The notes under the pieces: generated by a model
What the model saw: only the letters and a program-made list of their open reading frames with translations
The model's database searches: none
Told to the model about the DNA's origin: nothing
Made by a program: the position numbers and the translations under genes
Origin: Hydractinia symbiolongicarpus
Taxonomy: Eukaryota; Cnidaria; Hydrozoa; Anthoathecata; Hydractiniidae
NCBI RefSeq assembly: GCF_029227915.1
Contig: NC_079879.1
Span: forward strand, 1,984,001 to 2,048,000
DNA length: 64,000 nucleotides
Direction of reading: 5' to 3'
Shown here: piece after piece, positions 23,873 through 38,400 of the stretch
How positions within the stretch are numbered: position 1 is the stretch's first letter
How the letters are laid out: each line of letters begins with the position of its first letter

Positions 23873-24120
23873 TGAAACGATTGACTGTGAGACTTAATTA
23901 AACTGATTTTGGAGTGTGACCTTATAAATGTGATGAATGAGCCACTTGGACTACAAGAAACAACATTCTTCTTAATTTGACATGATTGCTGGAACTCAGT
24001 GATTACACTGGGCGCTGTGGTAGCGCTTTAATGAAAAATTTAGATAAATAAATCAGTTTTTACTGTGGGACAAATTCTAGCCGTTAACGCGCGCTGAGAA
24101 AGCTGAGACAGTCTCAAAAA

Positions 24121-27100
24121 CTACATTTCATTGATTTTCTAACGGTATAAGTCCGTTTCAGTTGCAACGGTTGCGTCACATATTCGTACCAACATGTATT
24201 TAGCGATATTTTTCTGATATTACTAGGTTGCATCGCTTTTAACAGTGAAGCGATTGACTGTGGGACTTAATTGCACTGATTTTGGACTTTGACCTTATAA
24301 ATGTGATAAATGATCCAATTTGACTCCAAGAAACAACATTCTTCTTAATCTGACATGATTGCTGGAACTCAGCGATTTCACAGGCTACTGTGGTGGCGCG
24401 TTATTTGAACATTTAGGTTAGTATGTCATTTTGTACTGTGGGACCAATCGTAGCCCTTAGCACGCGCCGAGAAAATAGAGACAGTTTCAAAAACTACATT
24501 TCATTGACTTTCTAACATTATCAGTCGGCTTGAGTTACAACGGGTGCGTCACATATTCGTACCAACATGTATTTAGCGATATTTTTCTGATATTACTAGG
24601 TTGCATCGCTTTTAACAGTGAAGCGATTGACTGTGGGACTTAATTGCACTGATTTTGGACTTTGACCTTATAAATGTGATAAATGAGGAAATTGGACTCC
24701 AAGAAACAACATTCTTCTTAGTTTGAAATGATTGCTGGAACTCAGCGATTACACTGGGCGCTGTGGTAGCGCTTTAATGAAAAATTTAGATAAATATGTC
24801 ATTTTGGCCCGAGGGGCCAGTCGTAGTCGTTAGCGCGCGCTGAAGAAATAGAGACTGTTTCAAAAACTACATTTCATTGCCTTTCTAACAGTATCAGTCC
24901 GCTTCAGTTACAACGGTTTCGTCACATATTCGTTCCAACATGTATTTAGCGATATTTTTCTGATATTACTAGGTTGCATCGCTTTTAACAGTGAAGCGAA
25001 TGACTGTGGGACTTAATTGCACTGATTTTGGACTTTGACCTGATAAATCTGATAAATGAGGAAATTGGACTCCAAGAAATAACATTCTTCTTAGTTTGAA
25101 ATGATTGCTGGAACTCAGCGATAACACTAGGCGCTGTGGTAGCGCTTTAATGAAAAATTTAGATAAATATGTCATTTTGGCCCGAGGGGCCAGTCGTAGT
25201 CGTTAGCGCGCTCTGAAGAAATAGAGACTGTTTCAAAAACTACATTTCATTGCCTTTCAAGCAGTATCAGTCCGCTTGAGTTCCAACGGTTTCGTCACAT
25301 ATTCCTACCAACATGTATTTAGCGATATTGTTCTGATATTACTAGGTTGCATCGCTTTTAACATTGAAACGATTGCCTGTGGGACTTAATTGAACTGATT
25401 TTGGATTTTGAAATTATAATAATTATAAATGAGGCAATTGGACTCCAAGAAAAAGCATTCTTCTTAATTTGACATGATTGCTGGAATTCAGCGATTGCAC
25501 TGGGCGCTGTGATAGCGCTTCATTTAAAAATTTAGATAAATAAGTCATTTTGAAATGTGGGACCAATCCTAGCCGCTAGCGCTCGTTGAAGAAAACATAG
25601 ACAGTTTTCAAAACTACATTTCATTGATTTTCTAACGGTATAAGTCCGTTTCAGTTACAACGGTTGCGTCACATATCCGTACCAACATGTATTTAGCGAT
25701 ATTTTTCTGATATTACTAGGTTGCATCGCTTTTAACAGTGAAGCGATTGACTGTGGGACTTAATTGCACTGATTTTGGACTTTGACCTTATAAATGTGAT
25801 AAATGATCCAATTTGACTCCAAGAAACAACATTCTTTCTAATCTGACATGATTGCTGGAACTCAGCGATTTCACAGGCTATTGTGGTGGCGCGTTATTTA
25901 AAAATTTAGCTTAGTATGTCATTTTGTACTGTGGGACCAATCGTAGCCCTTAGCACGCGCCGAAAAAATAGAGACAGCTTCAAAAACTACATTTCATTGA
26001 CTTTCTAACATTATCATCCGGTTTGAGTTACAACGGGTGCGTCACATTCTCGTACCAACATGTATTTAGCGATATTTTTTTGATATTACTAGGTTGCATC
26101 GCTTTTAACAGTGAAGCGATTGACTGTGGGACTTAATTGTACTGATTTTGGACTTTGAACTTATAAATGTGATAAATGAGGAAATTGGACTCCAAGAAAC
26201 AACATTCTTCTTAGTTTGAAATGATTGCTGGAACTCAGCGATTTCACAGGGTGCTGTGGTAGCGCGTTATTTAAAAATTTAGATTATTATGTCATTTTGT
26301 ACTGTGGGACCAATCCTAGCCGCTAGCGCTCGTTGAAGAAATAGAGACATTTTCAAAAACTACATTTTATTGATTTTCTAACGGTATAAGTCCGTTTCAG
26401 TTACAACGGTTGCGTCACATATTTGTACCACCATGTATTTAGCGATATTTTTCTGATATTACTAGGTTGCATCGCTTTTAACAGTGAAACGATAGACTGT
26501 GGGACTTAACTGATATTGGACTTTGACCTTATAAATATTTCAAAAATGTGATAAATGAGGAAATAGGACTCCAAGAAATAACATTCTTCTTAGTTTGAAA
26601 TGATTGCTGGAACTCAGCGATTACACTGGGCGCTGTGGTAGCGCTTTAATGAAAAATTTAGATAAATATGTCATTTTGTACTATAGGACCAATCCTAGCC
26701 GTTAACGCGCGCTGAGAAAACATAGACAGTTTCCAAAACTACATTTCATTGATTTTCTAACGGTATAAGTCCGTTTCAGTTACAACGGTTGCGTCACATA
26801 TTCGTACCAACATGTATTTAGCGATATTTTTCTGATATTACTAGGTTGCATCGCTTTTAACAGTGAAACGATTGACTGTGGGACTTAATTAAACTGATTT
26901 TGGAGTGTGACCTTATAAATGTGATGAATGAGCCACTTGGACTACAAGAAATAACATTCTTCTTAATTTGACATGATTGCTGGAACTCAGTGATTACACT
27001 GGGCGCTGTGGTAGCGCTTTAATGAAGAATTTAGATAAATAAATCAGTTTTTACTGTGGGACCAATTCTAGCCGTTAATGCGCGCTGAGAAAACTGAGAC

Positions 27101-28230
27101 AGTCTCAAAAACTACATTTCATTGCCTTTCTAACAGTATCAGTCCGCTTCAGTTACAACGGTTGCGTCACATATTCGTAACAACATGTATTTAGCTATAT
27201 TTTTCTGATATTACTAGGTTGCATCGCTTTTAACAGTGAAACGTTTGACTGTGGGACTTAATTGAACTGATTTTAGACTTTAACCTTATAAATGTGATAA
27301 ATGAGACAGTTGGACGCCAAGAAATAACACTCTTCTTAATGTGACATGATTTCTGGAATTCAGCGATTGCACTGGGCGCTGTGATAGCGCTTCATTTAAA
27401 AATTTAGATAAATAAGTCATTTTGAAATGTGGGACCAATTCAAGCCATTAACGCGCGCTAAGAAAACTGAGACTGTTTCAAAAACTACATTTCATTGCCT
27501 TTCTAACAGTATCAGTCCGCTTCAGTTACAACGGTTGCGTCACATATTCGTACCAACATGTATTTAGCGATATTTTTCTTTTATTACTAGGTTGCATCGC
27601 TTTTAACAGTGAAACGATTGACTGTGGGACTTGATTGAACTGATTTTAGACTTTAACCTTATAAATGTGATAAACGAGACAATTGGACGCCAAGAAATAA
27701 CATTCTTCTTAATGTGACATGATTGCTGGAATTCAGCGATTGCACTGGGCGCTGTGATAGCGCTTCATTTAAAAATTTAGATAAATAAGTCATTTTGAAA
27801 TGTGGGACCAATCCTAGCCGCTAGCGCTCGTTAAAGAAATAGAGACATTTTCAAAAACTACATTTCATTGACTTTCTAACATTATCAGTCGGCTTGAGTT
27901 ACAACGGTTGCGTCAGATATTCATACCAACATGTATTTAGCGATATTTTTCTGATATTACTAGGTTGCATCGATTTTAACAGTGAAACGATTGACTGTGA
28001 AACTTAATTAAACTGATTTTGGAGTGTGACCTTATAAATGTGATGAATGAGCCACTTGGACTACAAGAAACAACATTCTTCTTAATTTGACATGATTGCT
28101 GGAACTCAGTGATTACACTGGGCGCTGTGGTAGCGCTTTAATGAAAAATTTAGATAAATAAATCAGTTTTTACTGTGGGACAAATTCTAGCCGTTAACGC
28201 GCGCTGAGAAAACTGAGACAGTTTCAAAAA
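24121..28230 (+). repeat. 11-monomer higher-order unit (4110 bp), copy 2
   Basis: Monomer starts are 24246, 24619, 24992, 25365, 25739, 26112, 26485, 26864, 27237, 27610 and 27983, each exactly 4110 from copy 1. Rare shared changes include tttcttttattactag (23466 and 27576), gaaacgtttgactg (23129 and 27239) and the 379-bp monomer. Differences are scattered single bases, such as accaacatg against accaccatg near 26430, plus one tight cluster near 25354-25385. After the last E monomer the sequence turns into D-C-E-D order rather than beginning a third copy. Confidence 0.92.
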
Positions 28231-29846
28231 CTACATTTCATTGCCTTTCTAACAGTATCAGTCCGCTTCAGTTACAACGGTTGCGTCACATATTCGTAAC
28301 AACATGTATTTAGCTATATTTTTCTGATATTACTAGGTTGCATCGCTTTTAACAGTGAAACGATTGACTGTGGGACTTAATTGAACTGATTTTAGACTTT
28401 AAACTTATAAATGTGATAAATGAGACATTTTTACGCCAAGAAATAACACTCTTCTTAATGTGACATGATTTCTGGAATTCAGCGATTGCACTGGGCGCTG
28501 TGATAGCGCTTCATTTAAAAATTTAGATAAATAAGTCATTTTGAAATGTGGGACCAATCCTAGCCGCTAGCGCTTGTTGAAGAAATAGAGACATTTTCAA
28601 AAACTACATTTTATTGATTTTCTAACGGTATAAGTCCGTTTCAGTTACAACGGTTGCGTCACATATTTGTACCAACATGTATTTAGCGATAATTTTCTGA
28701 TATTACTAGGTTGCATCGCTTTTAACAGTGAAACGATTGACTGTGGGACTTAATTGCACTGATTTTGGACTTTGACCTTATAAATGTGATAAATGAACCA
28801 ATTTGACTCCAAGAAACAACATTCTTCTTAATCTGACATGATTGCTGGAACTCAGCGATTTCACAGGGTGCTGTGGTAGCGCGTTATTTAAAAATTTAGA
28901 TTATTATGTCATTTTGTACTGTGGGACCAATCGTAGCCCTTAGCACGCGCTGAAGAAATAGAGACAGTTTCAAAAACTACATTTCATTGACTTTCTAACA
29001 GTATCAGTCGGCTTGAATTTCAACGGTTGCGTCACATATTCGTACCAACATGTATTTAGCGATATTTTTCTGATATTGCTAGTTTGCATCGCTTTTAACA
29101 GTGAAAAGATTGACTGTGGGACTTAATTAAACTGATTTTGGAGTGTGACCTTATAAATGTGATGAATGAGCCACTTGGACTACAAGAAATGACTTTCTTC
29201 TTAATTTGACATGATTGCTGGAACTCAGTGATTACACTGGGCGCTGTGGTAGCACTTTAATGAAAAATTTAGATAAATAAATCAGTTTTTACTGTGGGAC
29301 CAATTCTAGCCGTTAAAGCGCGCTGAGAAAATTGAGACAGTCTCAAAAACTAAATTTCATTGCCTTTCTAACAGTATCAGTCCGCTTCAGTTACAACAGT
29401 TGCGTCACATATTCGTACCAACATGTATTTAGCTATATTTTTCTGATATTACTAGGTTGCATCGCTTTTAACAGTGAAACGATTGACTGTGGGACTTAAT
29501 TGAACTGATTTTAGACTTTAACCTTGTAAATGTGATAAATGAGACAGTTGGACGCCAAGAAATAACACTCTTCTTAATGTGACATGATTGCTGGAATTCA
29601 GCGATTGCAGTGGGCGCTGTGATAGCGCTTCATTTAAAAATTTAGATAAATAAGTCATTTTGAAATGTGGGACCAATCCTAGCTGCTAGCGCTCGTTGAA
29701 GAAATAGAGACATTTTCAAAAACTACATTTTATTGATTTTCTAACGGTATAAGTCCGTTTCAGTTACAACGGTTGCGTCACATATTTGTACCAACATGTA
29801 TTTAGCGATATTTTCTGATATTACTAGGTTGCATCGCTTTTAACAG
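28231..29846 (+). repeat. Satellite segment with D, C, E and D monomers
   Basis: Monomer starts: 28356 (D), 28729 (C), 29102 (E), 29475 (D). From about 28450 this stretch matches sequence 4841 bp to the right (from about 33291). Shared marks are gcgataattttctg near 28687 and 33528, gatattgctagtttgc near 29073 and 33914, tgactttcttctt in the E monomers, and ccttgtaaatgtg in the D monomers. Confidence 0.82.
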
Positions 29847-30591
29847 TGAAACGATTGACTGTGGAACTTAATTGCACTGATTTTGGACTTTGACCTTATA
29901 AATGTGATAAATGAACCAATTTGACTGCAAGAAACAACATTCTTCTTAATCTGACATGATTGCTGGAACTCAGAGATTTTACAGGTTGCTGTGGTAGCGC
30001 GTTATTTAAAAATTTAGATTAGTATGTCATTTTGTACTGTGGGACCAATCGTAGCCTTTAGCACGCGCTGAAAAAGTAGAGACAGTTTCAAAAACTACAT
30101 TTCATTGACTTTTCAACAGTATCAGTCGGCTTGAGTTACAACGGTTGCATCACATATTCGTACCAACATGTATTTAGTGATATTTTTCTGATATTACTAG
30201 GTTGCATCGCTTTTAACAGTGAAACGATCGACTGTGGGACTTAATTGAACTGATATTGGACTTTGACCTTATAATTATTATAAATGAGGCAATTGGACTC
30301 CAAGAAAAAGCATTCTTCTTAATTTGACATGATTGCTGGAACTCAGCGATTACACTAGCCGCTGTGGTAGCGCTTTAATGAAGAATTTAGATAAATATGT
30401 CATTTTGTACTATAGGACCAATCCTAGCCGTTAACGCGCGCTGAGAAAACATAGACAGTTTTCAAAACTACACTTCAATGATTTTCTAACGGTATAAGTC
30501 CGTTTCAGTTGCAACGGTTGCGTCACATATTCGTACCAACATGTATTTAGCGATATTTTCTGATATTACTAGGTTGCATCGCTTTTAACAG
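29102..30591 (+). repeat. E-D-C-B cassette, copy 1
   Basis: Four consecutive monomers, classes E (29102), D (29475), C (29847) and B (30220). The same order with the same class-specific variants appears at 33943-35433 and 45130-46621. In each case the C monomer ends in ttagtgatat and the following B monomer begins with the cgatcg variant. The E monomers share gtctcaaaaactaaatttc. Confidence 0.82.
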
Positions 30592-33569
30592 TGAAACGAT
30601 TGACTGTGGGACTTAATTGCACTGATTTTGGACTTTGACCTTATAAATGTGATAAATGAACCAATTTGTCTCCAAGAAACAACATTCTTCTTAATCTGAC
30701 ATGATTGCTGGAACTCAGCGATTTTACAGGTTGCTGGGGTAGCGCGTTATTTAAAAATTTAGATTAGTATGTCATTTTGTACTGTGGGACCAATCGTAGC
30801 CTTTAGCACGCGCTGAAAAAGTAGAGACAGTTTTAAAAACTACATTTCATTGACTTTCCAACAGTATCAGTCGGCTTGAGTTACAACGGTTGCATCACAT
30901 ATTCGTACCAACATGTATTTAGTGATATTTTTCTGATATTACTAGGTTGCATCGCTTTTAGCAGTGAAACGATCGACTGTGGGACTTAATTGAACTGATA
31001 TTGGACTTTGACCTTATAATTATTATAAATGAGGCAATTGGACTCCAAGAAAAAGCATTCTTCTTAATTTGACATGATTGCTGGAACTCAGCGATTACAC
31101 TAGCCGCTGTGGTAGCGCTTTAATGAAGAATTTGGATAAATATGTCATTTTGTACTATAGGACCAATCCTAGCCGTTAACGCGAGCTGAGAAAACATAGA
31201 CAGTTTTCAAAACTACTTCAATGATTTTCTAACGGTATAAGTCCGTTTCAGTTGCAACGGTTGCGTCACATATTCGTACCAACATGTATTTAGCTATATT
31301 TTTCTGATATTACTAGGTTGCATCGCTTTTAACAGTGAAACGATTGACTGTGGGACTTAATTGCACTGATTTTGGACTTTGACCTTATAAATGTGATAAA
31401 TGATCCAATTTGACTCCAAGAAACAGCATTCTTCTTAATGTGACATGATTTCTGGAATTCAGCGATTGCACTGGGCGCTGTGATAGCGCTTCATTTAAAA
31501 ATTTAGATAAATAAGTCATTTTGAAATGTGGGACCAATCCTAGCTGCTAGCGCTCGTTGAAGAAATAGAGACATTTTCAAAAACTACATTTTATTGATTT
31601 TCTAACGGTATAAGTCCGTTTCAGTTACAACGGTTGCGTCACATATTTGTACCAACATGTATTTAGCGATATTTTCTGATATTACTAGGTTGCATCGCTT
31701 TTAACAGTGAAACGATTGACTGTGGGACTTAATTGCACTGATTTTGGACTTTGACCTTATAAATGTGATAAATGAACCAATTTGACTGCAAGAAACAACA
31801 TTCTTCTTAATCTGACATGATTGCTGGAACTCAGCGATTTTACAGGTTGCTGTGGTAGCGCGTTATTTAAAAATTTAGATTAGTATGTCATTTTGTACTG
31901 TGGGACCAATCGTAGCCTTTAGCACGCGCTGAAAAAGTAGAGACAGTTTCAAAAACTACATTTCATTGACTTTTCAACAGTATCAGTCGGCTTGAGTTAC
32001 AACGGTTGCATCACATATTCGTACCAACATGTATTTAGTGATATTTTTCTGATATTACTAGGTTGCATCGCTTTTAACAGTGAAACGATCGACTGTGGGA
32101 CTTAATTGAACTGATATTGGACTTTGACCTTATAATTATTATAAATGAGGCAATTGGACTCCAAGAAAAAGCATTCTTCTTAATTTGACATGATTGCTGG
32201 AACTCAGCGATTACACTAGCCGCTGTGGTAGCGCTTTAATGAAGAATTTAGATAAATATGTCATTTTGTACTATAGGACCAATCCTAGCCGTTAACGCGC
32301 GCTGAGAAAACATAGACAGTTTTCAAAACTACACTTCAATGATTTTCTAACGGTATAAGTCCGTTTCAGTTGCAACGGTTGCGTCACATATTCGTACCAA
32401 CATGTATTTAGCGATATTTTCTGATATTACTAGGTTGCATCGCTTTTAACAGTGAAACGATTGACTGTGGGACTTAATTGCACTGATTTTGGACTTTGAC
32501 CTTATAAATGTGATAAATGAACCAATTTGACTCCAAGAAACAACATTCTTCTTAATCTGACATGATTGCTGGAACTCAGCGATTTTACAGGTTGCTGGGG
32601 TAGCGCGTTATTTAAAAATTTAGATTAGTATGTCATTTTGTACTGTGGGACCAATCGTAGCCTTTAGCACGCGCTGAAAAAGTAGAGACAGTTTTAAAAA
32701 CTACATTTCATTGACTTTCCAACAGTATCAGTCGGCTTGAGTTACAACGGTTGCATCACATATTCGTACCAACATGTATTTAGTGATATTTTTCTGATAT
32801 TACTAGGTTGCATCGCTTTTAGCAGTGAAACGATCGACTGTGGGACTTAATTGAACTGATATTGGACTTTGACCTTATAATTATTATAAATGAGGCAATT
32901 GGACTCCAAGAAAAAGCATTCTTCTTAATTTGACATGATTGCTGGAACTCAGCGATTACACTAGCCGCTGTGGTAGCGCTTTAATGAAGAATTTGGATAA
33001 ATATGTCATTTTGTACTATAGGACCAATCCTAGCCGTTAACGCGAGCTGAGAAAACATAGACAGTTTTCAAAACTACTTCAATGATTTTCTAACGGTATA
33101 AGTCCGTTTCAGTTGCAACGGTTGCGTCACATATTCGTACCAACATGTATTTAGCTATATTTTTCTGATATTACTAGGTTGCATCGCTTTTAACAGTGAA
33201 ACGATTGACTGTGGGACTTAATTGCACTGATTTTGGACTTTGACCTTATAAATGTGATAAATGATCCAATTTGACTCCAAGAAACAGCATTCTTCTTAAT
33301 GTGACATGATTTCTGGAATTCAGCGATTGCACTGGGCGCTGTGATAGCGCTTCATTTAAAAATTTAGATAAATAAGTCATTTTGAAATGTGGGACCAATC
33401 CTAGCCGCTAGCGCTCGTTGAAGAAATAGAGACATTTTCAAAAACTACATTTTATTGATTTTCTAACAATATAAGTCCGTTTCAGTTACAACGGTTGCGT
33501 CACATATTTGTACCAACATGTATTTAGCGATAATTTTCTGATATTACTAGGTTGCATCGCTTTTAACAG
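29847..33569 (+). repeat. Tandem pair of five-monomer units (1861 bp)
   Basis: Starts for copy 1 are 29847, 30220, 30592, 30965 and 31336; for copy 2, 31708, 32081, 32453, 32826 and 33197. Order is C-B-C-B-(C/D hybrid). Shared private marks: gatattttctgatatt lacking one base, ccttataattattataaatg in the B monomers, gttgctggggtagcg in the second C monomer, cttttagcagtgaaacgatc before the second B, and caaaactacttcaatg (short by two bases) in 31201-31220 and 33061-33080. The match extends left to about 29560 against 31420, giving slightly more than two copies. Confidence 0.9.
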
Positions 33570-35433
33570 TGAAACGATTGACTGTGGGACTTAATTGCAC
33601 TGATTTTGGACTTTGACCTTATAAATGTGATAAATGAACCAATTTGACTCCAAGAAACAACATTCTTCTTAATCTGACATGATTGCTGGAACTCAGCGAT
33701 TTCACAGGGTGCTGTGGTAGCGCGTTATTTAAAAATTTAGATTATTATGTCATTTTGTACTGTGGGACCAATCGTAGCCCTTAGCACGCGCTGAAGAAAT
33801 AGAGACAGTTTCAAAAACTACATTTCATTGACTTTCTAACAGTATCAGTCGGCTTGAATTTCTACGGTTGCGTCACATATTCGTACCAACATGTATTTAG
33901 CGATATTTTTCTGATATTGCTAGTTTGCATCGCTTTTAACAGTGAAACGATTGACTGTGGGACTTAATTAAACTAATTTTGGAGTGTGACCTTATAAATG
34001 TGATGAATGAGCCACTTGGACTACAAGAAATGACTTTCTTCTTAATTTGACATGATTGCTGGAACTCAGTGATTACACTGGGCGCTGTGGTAGCGCTTTA
34101 ATGAAAAATTTAGATAAATAAATCAGTTTTTACTGTGGGACCAATTCTAGCCGTTAATGCGCGCTGAGAAAACTGAGACAGTCTCAAAAACTAAATTTCA
34201 TTGCCTTTCTAACAGTATCAGTCCGCTTCAGTTACAACAGTTGCGTCACATATTCGTACCAACATGTATTTAGCTATATTTTTCTGATATTACTAGGTTG
34301 CATCGCTTTTAACAGTGAAACGATTGACTGTGGGACTTAATTGAACTGATTTTAGACTTTAACCTTGTAAATGTGATAAATGAGACAGTTGGACGCCAAA
34401 AAATAACACTCTTCTTAATGTGACATGATTGCTGGAATTCAGCGATTGCACTGGGCGCTGTGATAGCGCTTCATTTAAAAATTTAGATAAATAAGTCATT
34501 TTGAAATGTGGGACCAATCCTAGCCGCTAGCGCTCGTTGAAGAAATAGAGACATTTTCAAAAACTACATTTTATTAATTTTCTAACGGTATAAGTCCGTT
34601 TCAGTTACAACGGTTGCGTCACATATTTGTACCAACATGTATTTAGCGATATTTTCTGATATTACTAGGTTCCATCGCTTTTAACAGTGAAACGATTGAC
34701 TGTAGAACTTAATTGCACTGATTTTGGACTTTGACCTTATAAATGTGATAAATGAACCAATTTGACTGCAAGAAACAACATTCTTCTTAATCTGACATGA
34801 TTGCTGGAACTCAGCGATTTTACAGGTTGCTGTGGTAGCGCGTTATTTAAAAATTTAGATTAGTATGTCATTTTGTACTGTGGGACCAATCGTAGCCTTT
34901 AGCACGCGCTGAAAAAGTAGAGACAGTTTCAAAAACGACATTTCATTGACTTTTCAACAGTATCAGTCGGCTTGAGTTACAACGGTTGCATCACATATTC
35001 GTACCAACATGTATTTTGTGATATTTTTCTGATATTACTAGGTTGCATCGCTTTTAACAGTGAAACGATCGACTGTGTTACTTAATTGAACCGATATTGG
35101 ACTTTGACCTTATAATTATTATAAATGAGGCAATTGGACTCCAAGAAAAAGCATTCTTCTTAATTTGACATGATTGCTGGAACTCAGCGATTACACTAGC
35201 CGCTGTGGTAGCGCCTTAATGAAGAATTTAGATAAATATGTCATTTTGTACTATAGGACCAATCCTAGCCGTTAACGCGAGCTGAGAAAACATAGACAGT
35301 TTTCAAAACTACACTTCAATGATTTTCTAACGGTATAAGTCCGTTTCAGTTGCAACGGTTGCGTCACATATTCGTACCAACATGTATTTAGCGATATTTT
35401 TCTGATATTACTAGGTTGCATCGCTTTTAACAG
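33570..35433 (+). repeat. Five-monomer block C-E-D-C-B, second copy of 28729-30591
   Basis: Starts at 33570, 33943, 34316, 34688 and 35061, each 4841 bp from 28729, 29102, 29475, 29847 and 30220. The copies part near 30553 and 35394, where copy 1 has gatattttctg and copy 2 gatatttttctg. Because the tandem 1861-bp units lie between them, the likely history is a larger duplication with the five-monomer unit amplified inside it, or the reverse order; the sequence read by eye does not settle which. Confidence 0.83.
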
Positions 35434-38400
35434 TGAATCGATTAACTGTGGGACTTAATTGCACTGATTTTGGACTTTGACCTTATAAATGTGATAAATG
35501 ATCCAATTTGACTCCAAGAAACAGCATTCTTCTTAATGTGACATGATTGCTGGAACTCAGCGATTTCACAGGGTGCTGTGGTAGCGCGTTATTTAAAAAT
35601 TTAGATTAGTATGTCATTTTGTACTGTGGGACCATTCGTAGCCCTTAGCACGCGCCAAAAAAATATTGACAGTTTCAAAAACTACATTTCATTGACTTTC
35701 TAACATTATCAGTCGGCTTGAGTTACAATGGTTGCGTCAGATATTCGTACCAACATGTATTTAGCGATATTTTTCTGATATTACTAAGTTGCATCGCTTT
35801 TAACAGTGAAGCGATTGACTGTGGGACTTAATTGCACTGATTTTGGACTTTGACCTTATAAATGTGATAAATGAGGAAATTGGACTCCAAGAAATATCAT
35901 TCTTCTTAGTTTGAAATGATTGCTGGAACTCAGCGATTACACTGGGCGCTGTGGTAGCGCTTTAATGAAAAATTTAGATAAATATCTCATTTTTGCCCGA
36001 GGGGCCAGTCGTAGTCGTTAGCGCGCGCTGAAGAAATAGAGACTGTTTCAAAAACTACATTTCATTGCCCTTCAAGCAGTATCAGTCCGCTTGAGTTCCA
36101 ACGGTTGCGTCACATATTCGTACCAACATGTAATTAGCGATATTTTTCTGATATTACTAGGTTGCATTACTTTTAACAGGGAAAAGATTGACTGTGGGAC
36201 TTAATTGAACTGATTTTGGACTTTGACCTTATAAATATTATAAATGAGGCAATTGGACTCCAATAAAAAGCATTCTTCTTAATTTGACATGATTGCTGGA
36301 ACTCAGCGATTACACTAGCCGCTGCGGTAGCGCTTTAATGAAGAATTGAGATAAATATGTCATTTTGTACTATAGGACCAATCCTAGCTTTAACGCGCGC
36401 AGAGAAACTTAGACAGTTTCCAAAACTACATTTCATTGATTTTCTAACGGTATAAGTCCGTTTCAGTTACAACGGTTGCGTCACATATTCGTACCAACAT
36501 GTATTTAGCGATATTTTTCTGATATTATTAGGTTGCATCGCTTTTAACAGTGAAGCGATTGACTGTGGGACTTAATTGCACTGATTTTGGACTTTGACCT
36601 TATCAATGTGATAAGTGATCCAGTTTGACTCCAAGAAACAACATTCTTCTTAATCTGACATGACTGCTGGAACTCAGCGATTTCACAGGGTGCTGTTGCA
36701 GCGCGTTATTAAAACATTTAGATTATTATGTCATTTTGTACTGCGGGACCAATCGAAGCCCTTAGCACGCGCTGAAGAAATAGAGACAGTTTCAAAAACT
36801 ACATTTCATTGATTTTCTAACAGTATTAGTCGGCTTGAGTTTCAACGGTTGCGTCACATATTCGTACCAACATGTATTTAGCGATATTTTTCTGATATTA
36901 CTAGGTTGCATCGTTTTTAACAGTGAAACGATTGACTGTGGGACTTAATTGAATTGATTTTAGACTTTAACCTTATAAATGTGATAAATGAGACAATTGG
37001 ACGCCAAGAAATAACATTCTTCTTAATGTGACATGATTGCTGGAATTCAGCGATTGCACTGGGCGCTGTGATAGCGCTTCATTTAAAAATTTAGATAAAT
37101 AAGTCATTTTTAAATGTGGGACCAATCCTAGCCGCTAGCGCGCGCTGAAGAAATAGAGACAGTTTCAAAAACTACATTTCATTGACTTTCTAACAGTATT
37201 AGTCCGCTTGAGTTACAACGGTTGCGTCACATATTCGTATCAACATGTATTTAGCGATATTTTTCTGATATTACTAGGTTGCATCGCTTTTAACAGTGAA
37301 GCGATTGACTGTGGGACTTAATTGCACTGATTTTGGACTTTGACCTTATAAATGTGATAAATGAGGAAATTGGACTCCAAGAAATAACATTTTTCTTAGT
37401 TTGAAATGATTGCTGGAACTTAGTGATTACACTGGGCGCTGTGGTAGCGCCTTAATGAAAAATTTAGATAAATAAATCAGTTTTTACTGTGGGACCAATT
37501 CTAGCCGTTAGCGCGCGCTGAGAAAACTGAGACAGTTTCAAAAACTACATTTCATTGCCTTTCTAACAGTATCAGTCCGCTTCAGTTACAACGGTTGCGT
37601 CACATATTCGTACCAACATGTATTTAGCGATATTTTTCTGATATTACTAGGTTGCATCGTTTTTAACAGTGAAACGATTGACTGTGGGACTTAATTGAAT
37701 TGATTTTAGACTTTAACCTTATAAATGTGATAAATGAGACAATTGGACGCCAAGAAATAACATTCTTCTTAATGTGACATGATTGCTGGAATTCAGCGAT
37801 TGCACTGGGCGCTGTGATAGCGCTTCATTTAAAAATTTAGATAAATAAGTCATTTTTAAATGTGGGACCAATCCTAGCCGCTAGCGCTCGTTGAAGAAAT
37901 AGAGACATTTCCAAAAACTACATTTTATTGATTTTCTAACGGTACAAGTCCGTTTCAGTTACAACGGTTGCGTCACATATTTGTACCAACATGTATTTAG
38001 CGATATTTTTCTGATATTACTAGGTTGCATCGCTTTTAACAGTGAAACGATTGACTGTGGGACTTAATTTCACTGATTTTGGACTTTGACCTTATAAATG
38101 TGATAAATGAGCCAATTTGACTCCAAGAAACAACATTCTTCTTAATTTGACATGATTGCTGGAACTCAGCGATCACACTGGGCGCTGTGGTAGAGCTTTA
38201 ATGAAAAATTTAGATAAATATCTCATTTTGGCCCGGGGGGCCAGTCCTAGCCGTTAACGCGCGCTGAGAAAATAGAGACAGTTTTCAAAACTGCAATTCA
38301 TTGACTTTCTAACAGTATCAGTCGGCTTGAGTTACAACGGTTGCGTCACATATTCGTACCAACATGTATTTAGCGATATTTTTCTGATATTACTAGGTTG

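Larger units (their letters stand above)
20011..24120 (+). repeat. 11-monomer higher-order unit (4110 bp), copy 1
   Basis: Monomer starts are 20136, 20509, 20882, 21255, 21629, 22002, 22375, 22754, 23127, 23500 and 23873. Classes in order: C, A, A, B/D hybrid, C, A/D hybrid, a 379-bp B-like monomer, E, D/E hybrid, D, E. The unit is followed directly by a second copy exactly 4110 bp away. By eye I count about 15-20 mismatches between copies, so identity is above 99 percent. The edges are approximate because they fall in sequence shared by many monomers: left flanks differ before about 20011, right flanks after about 28230. Confidence 0.92.
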
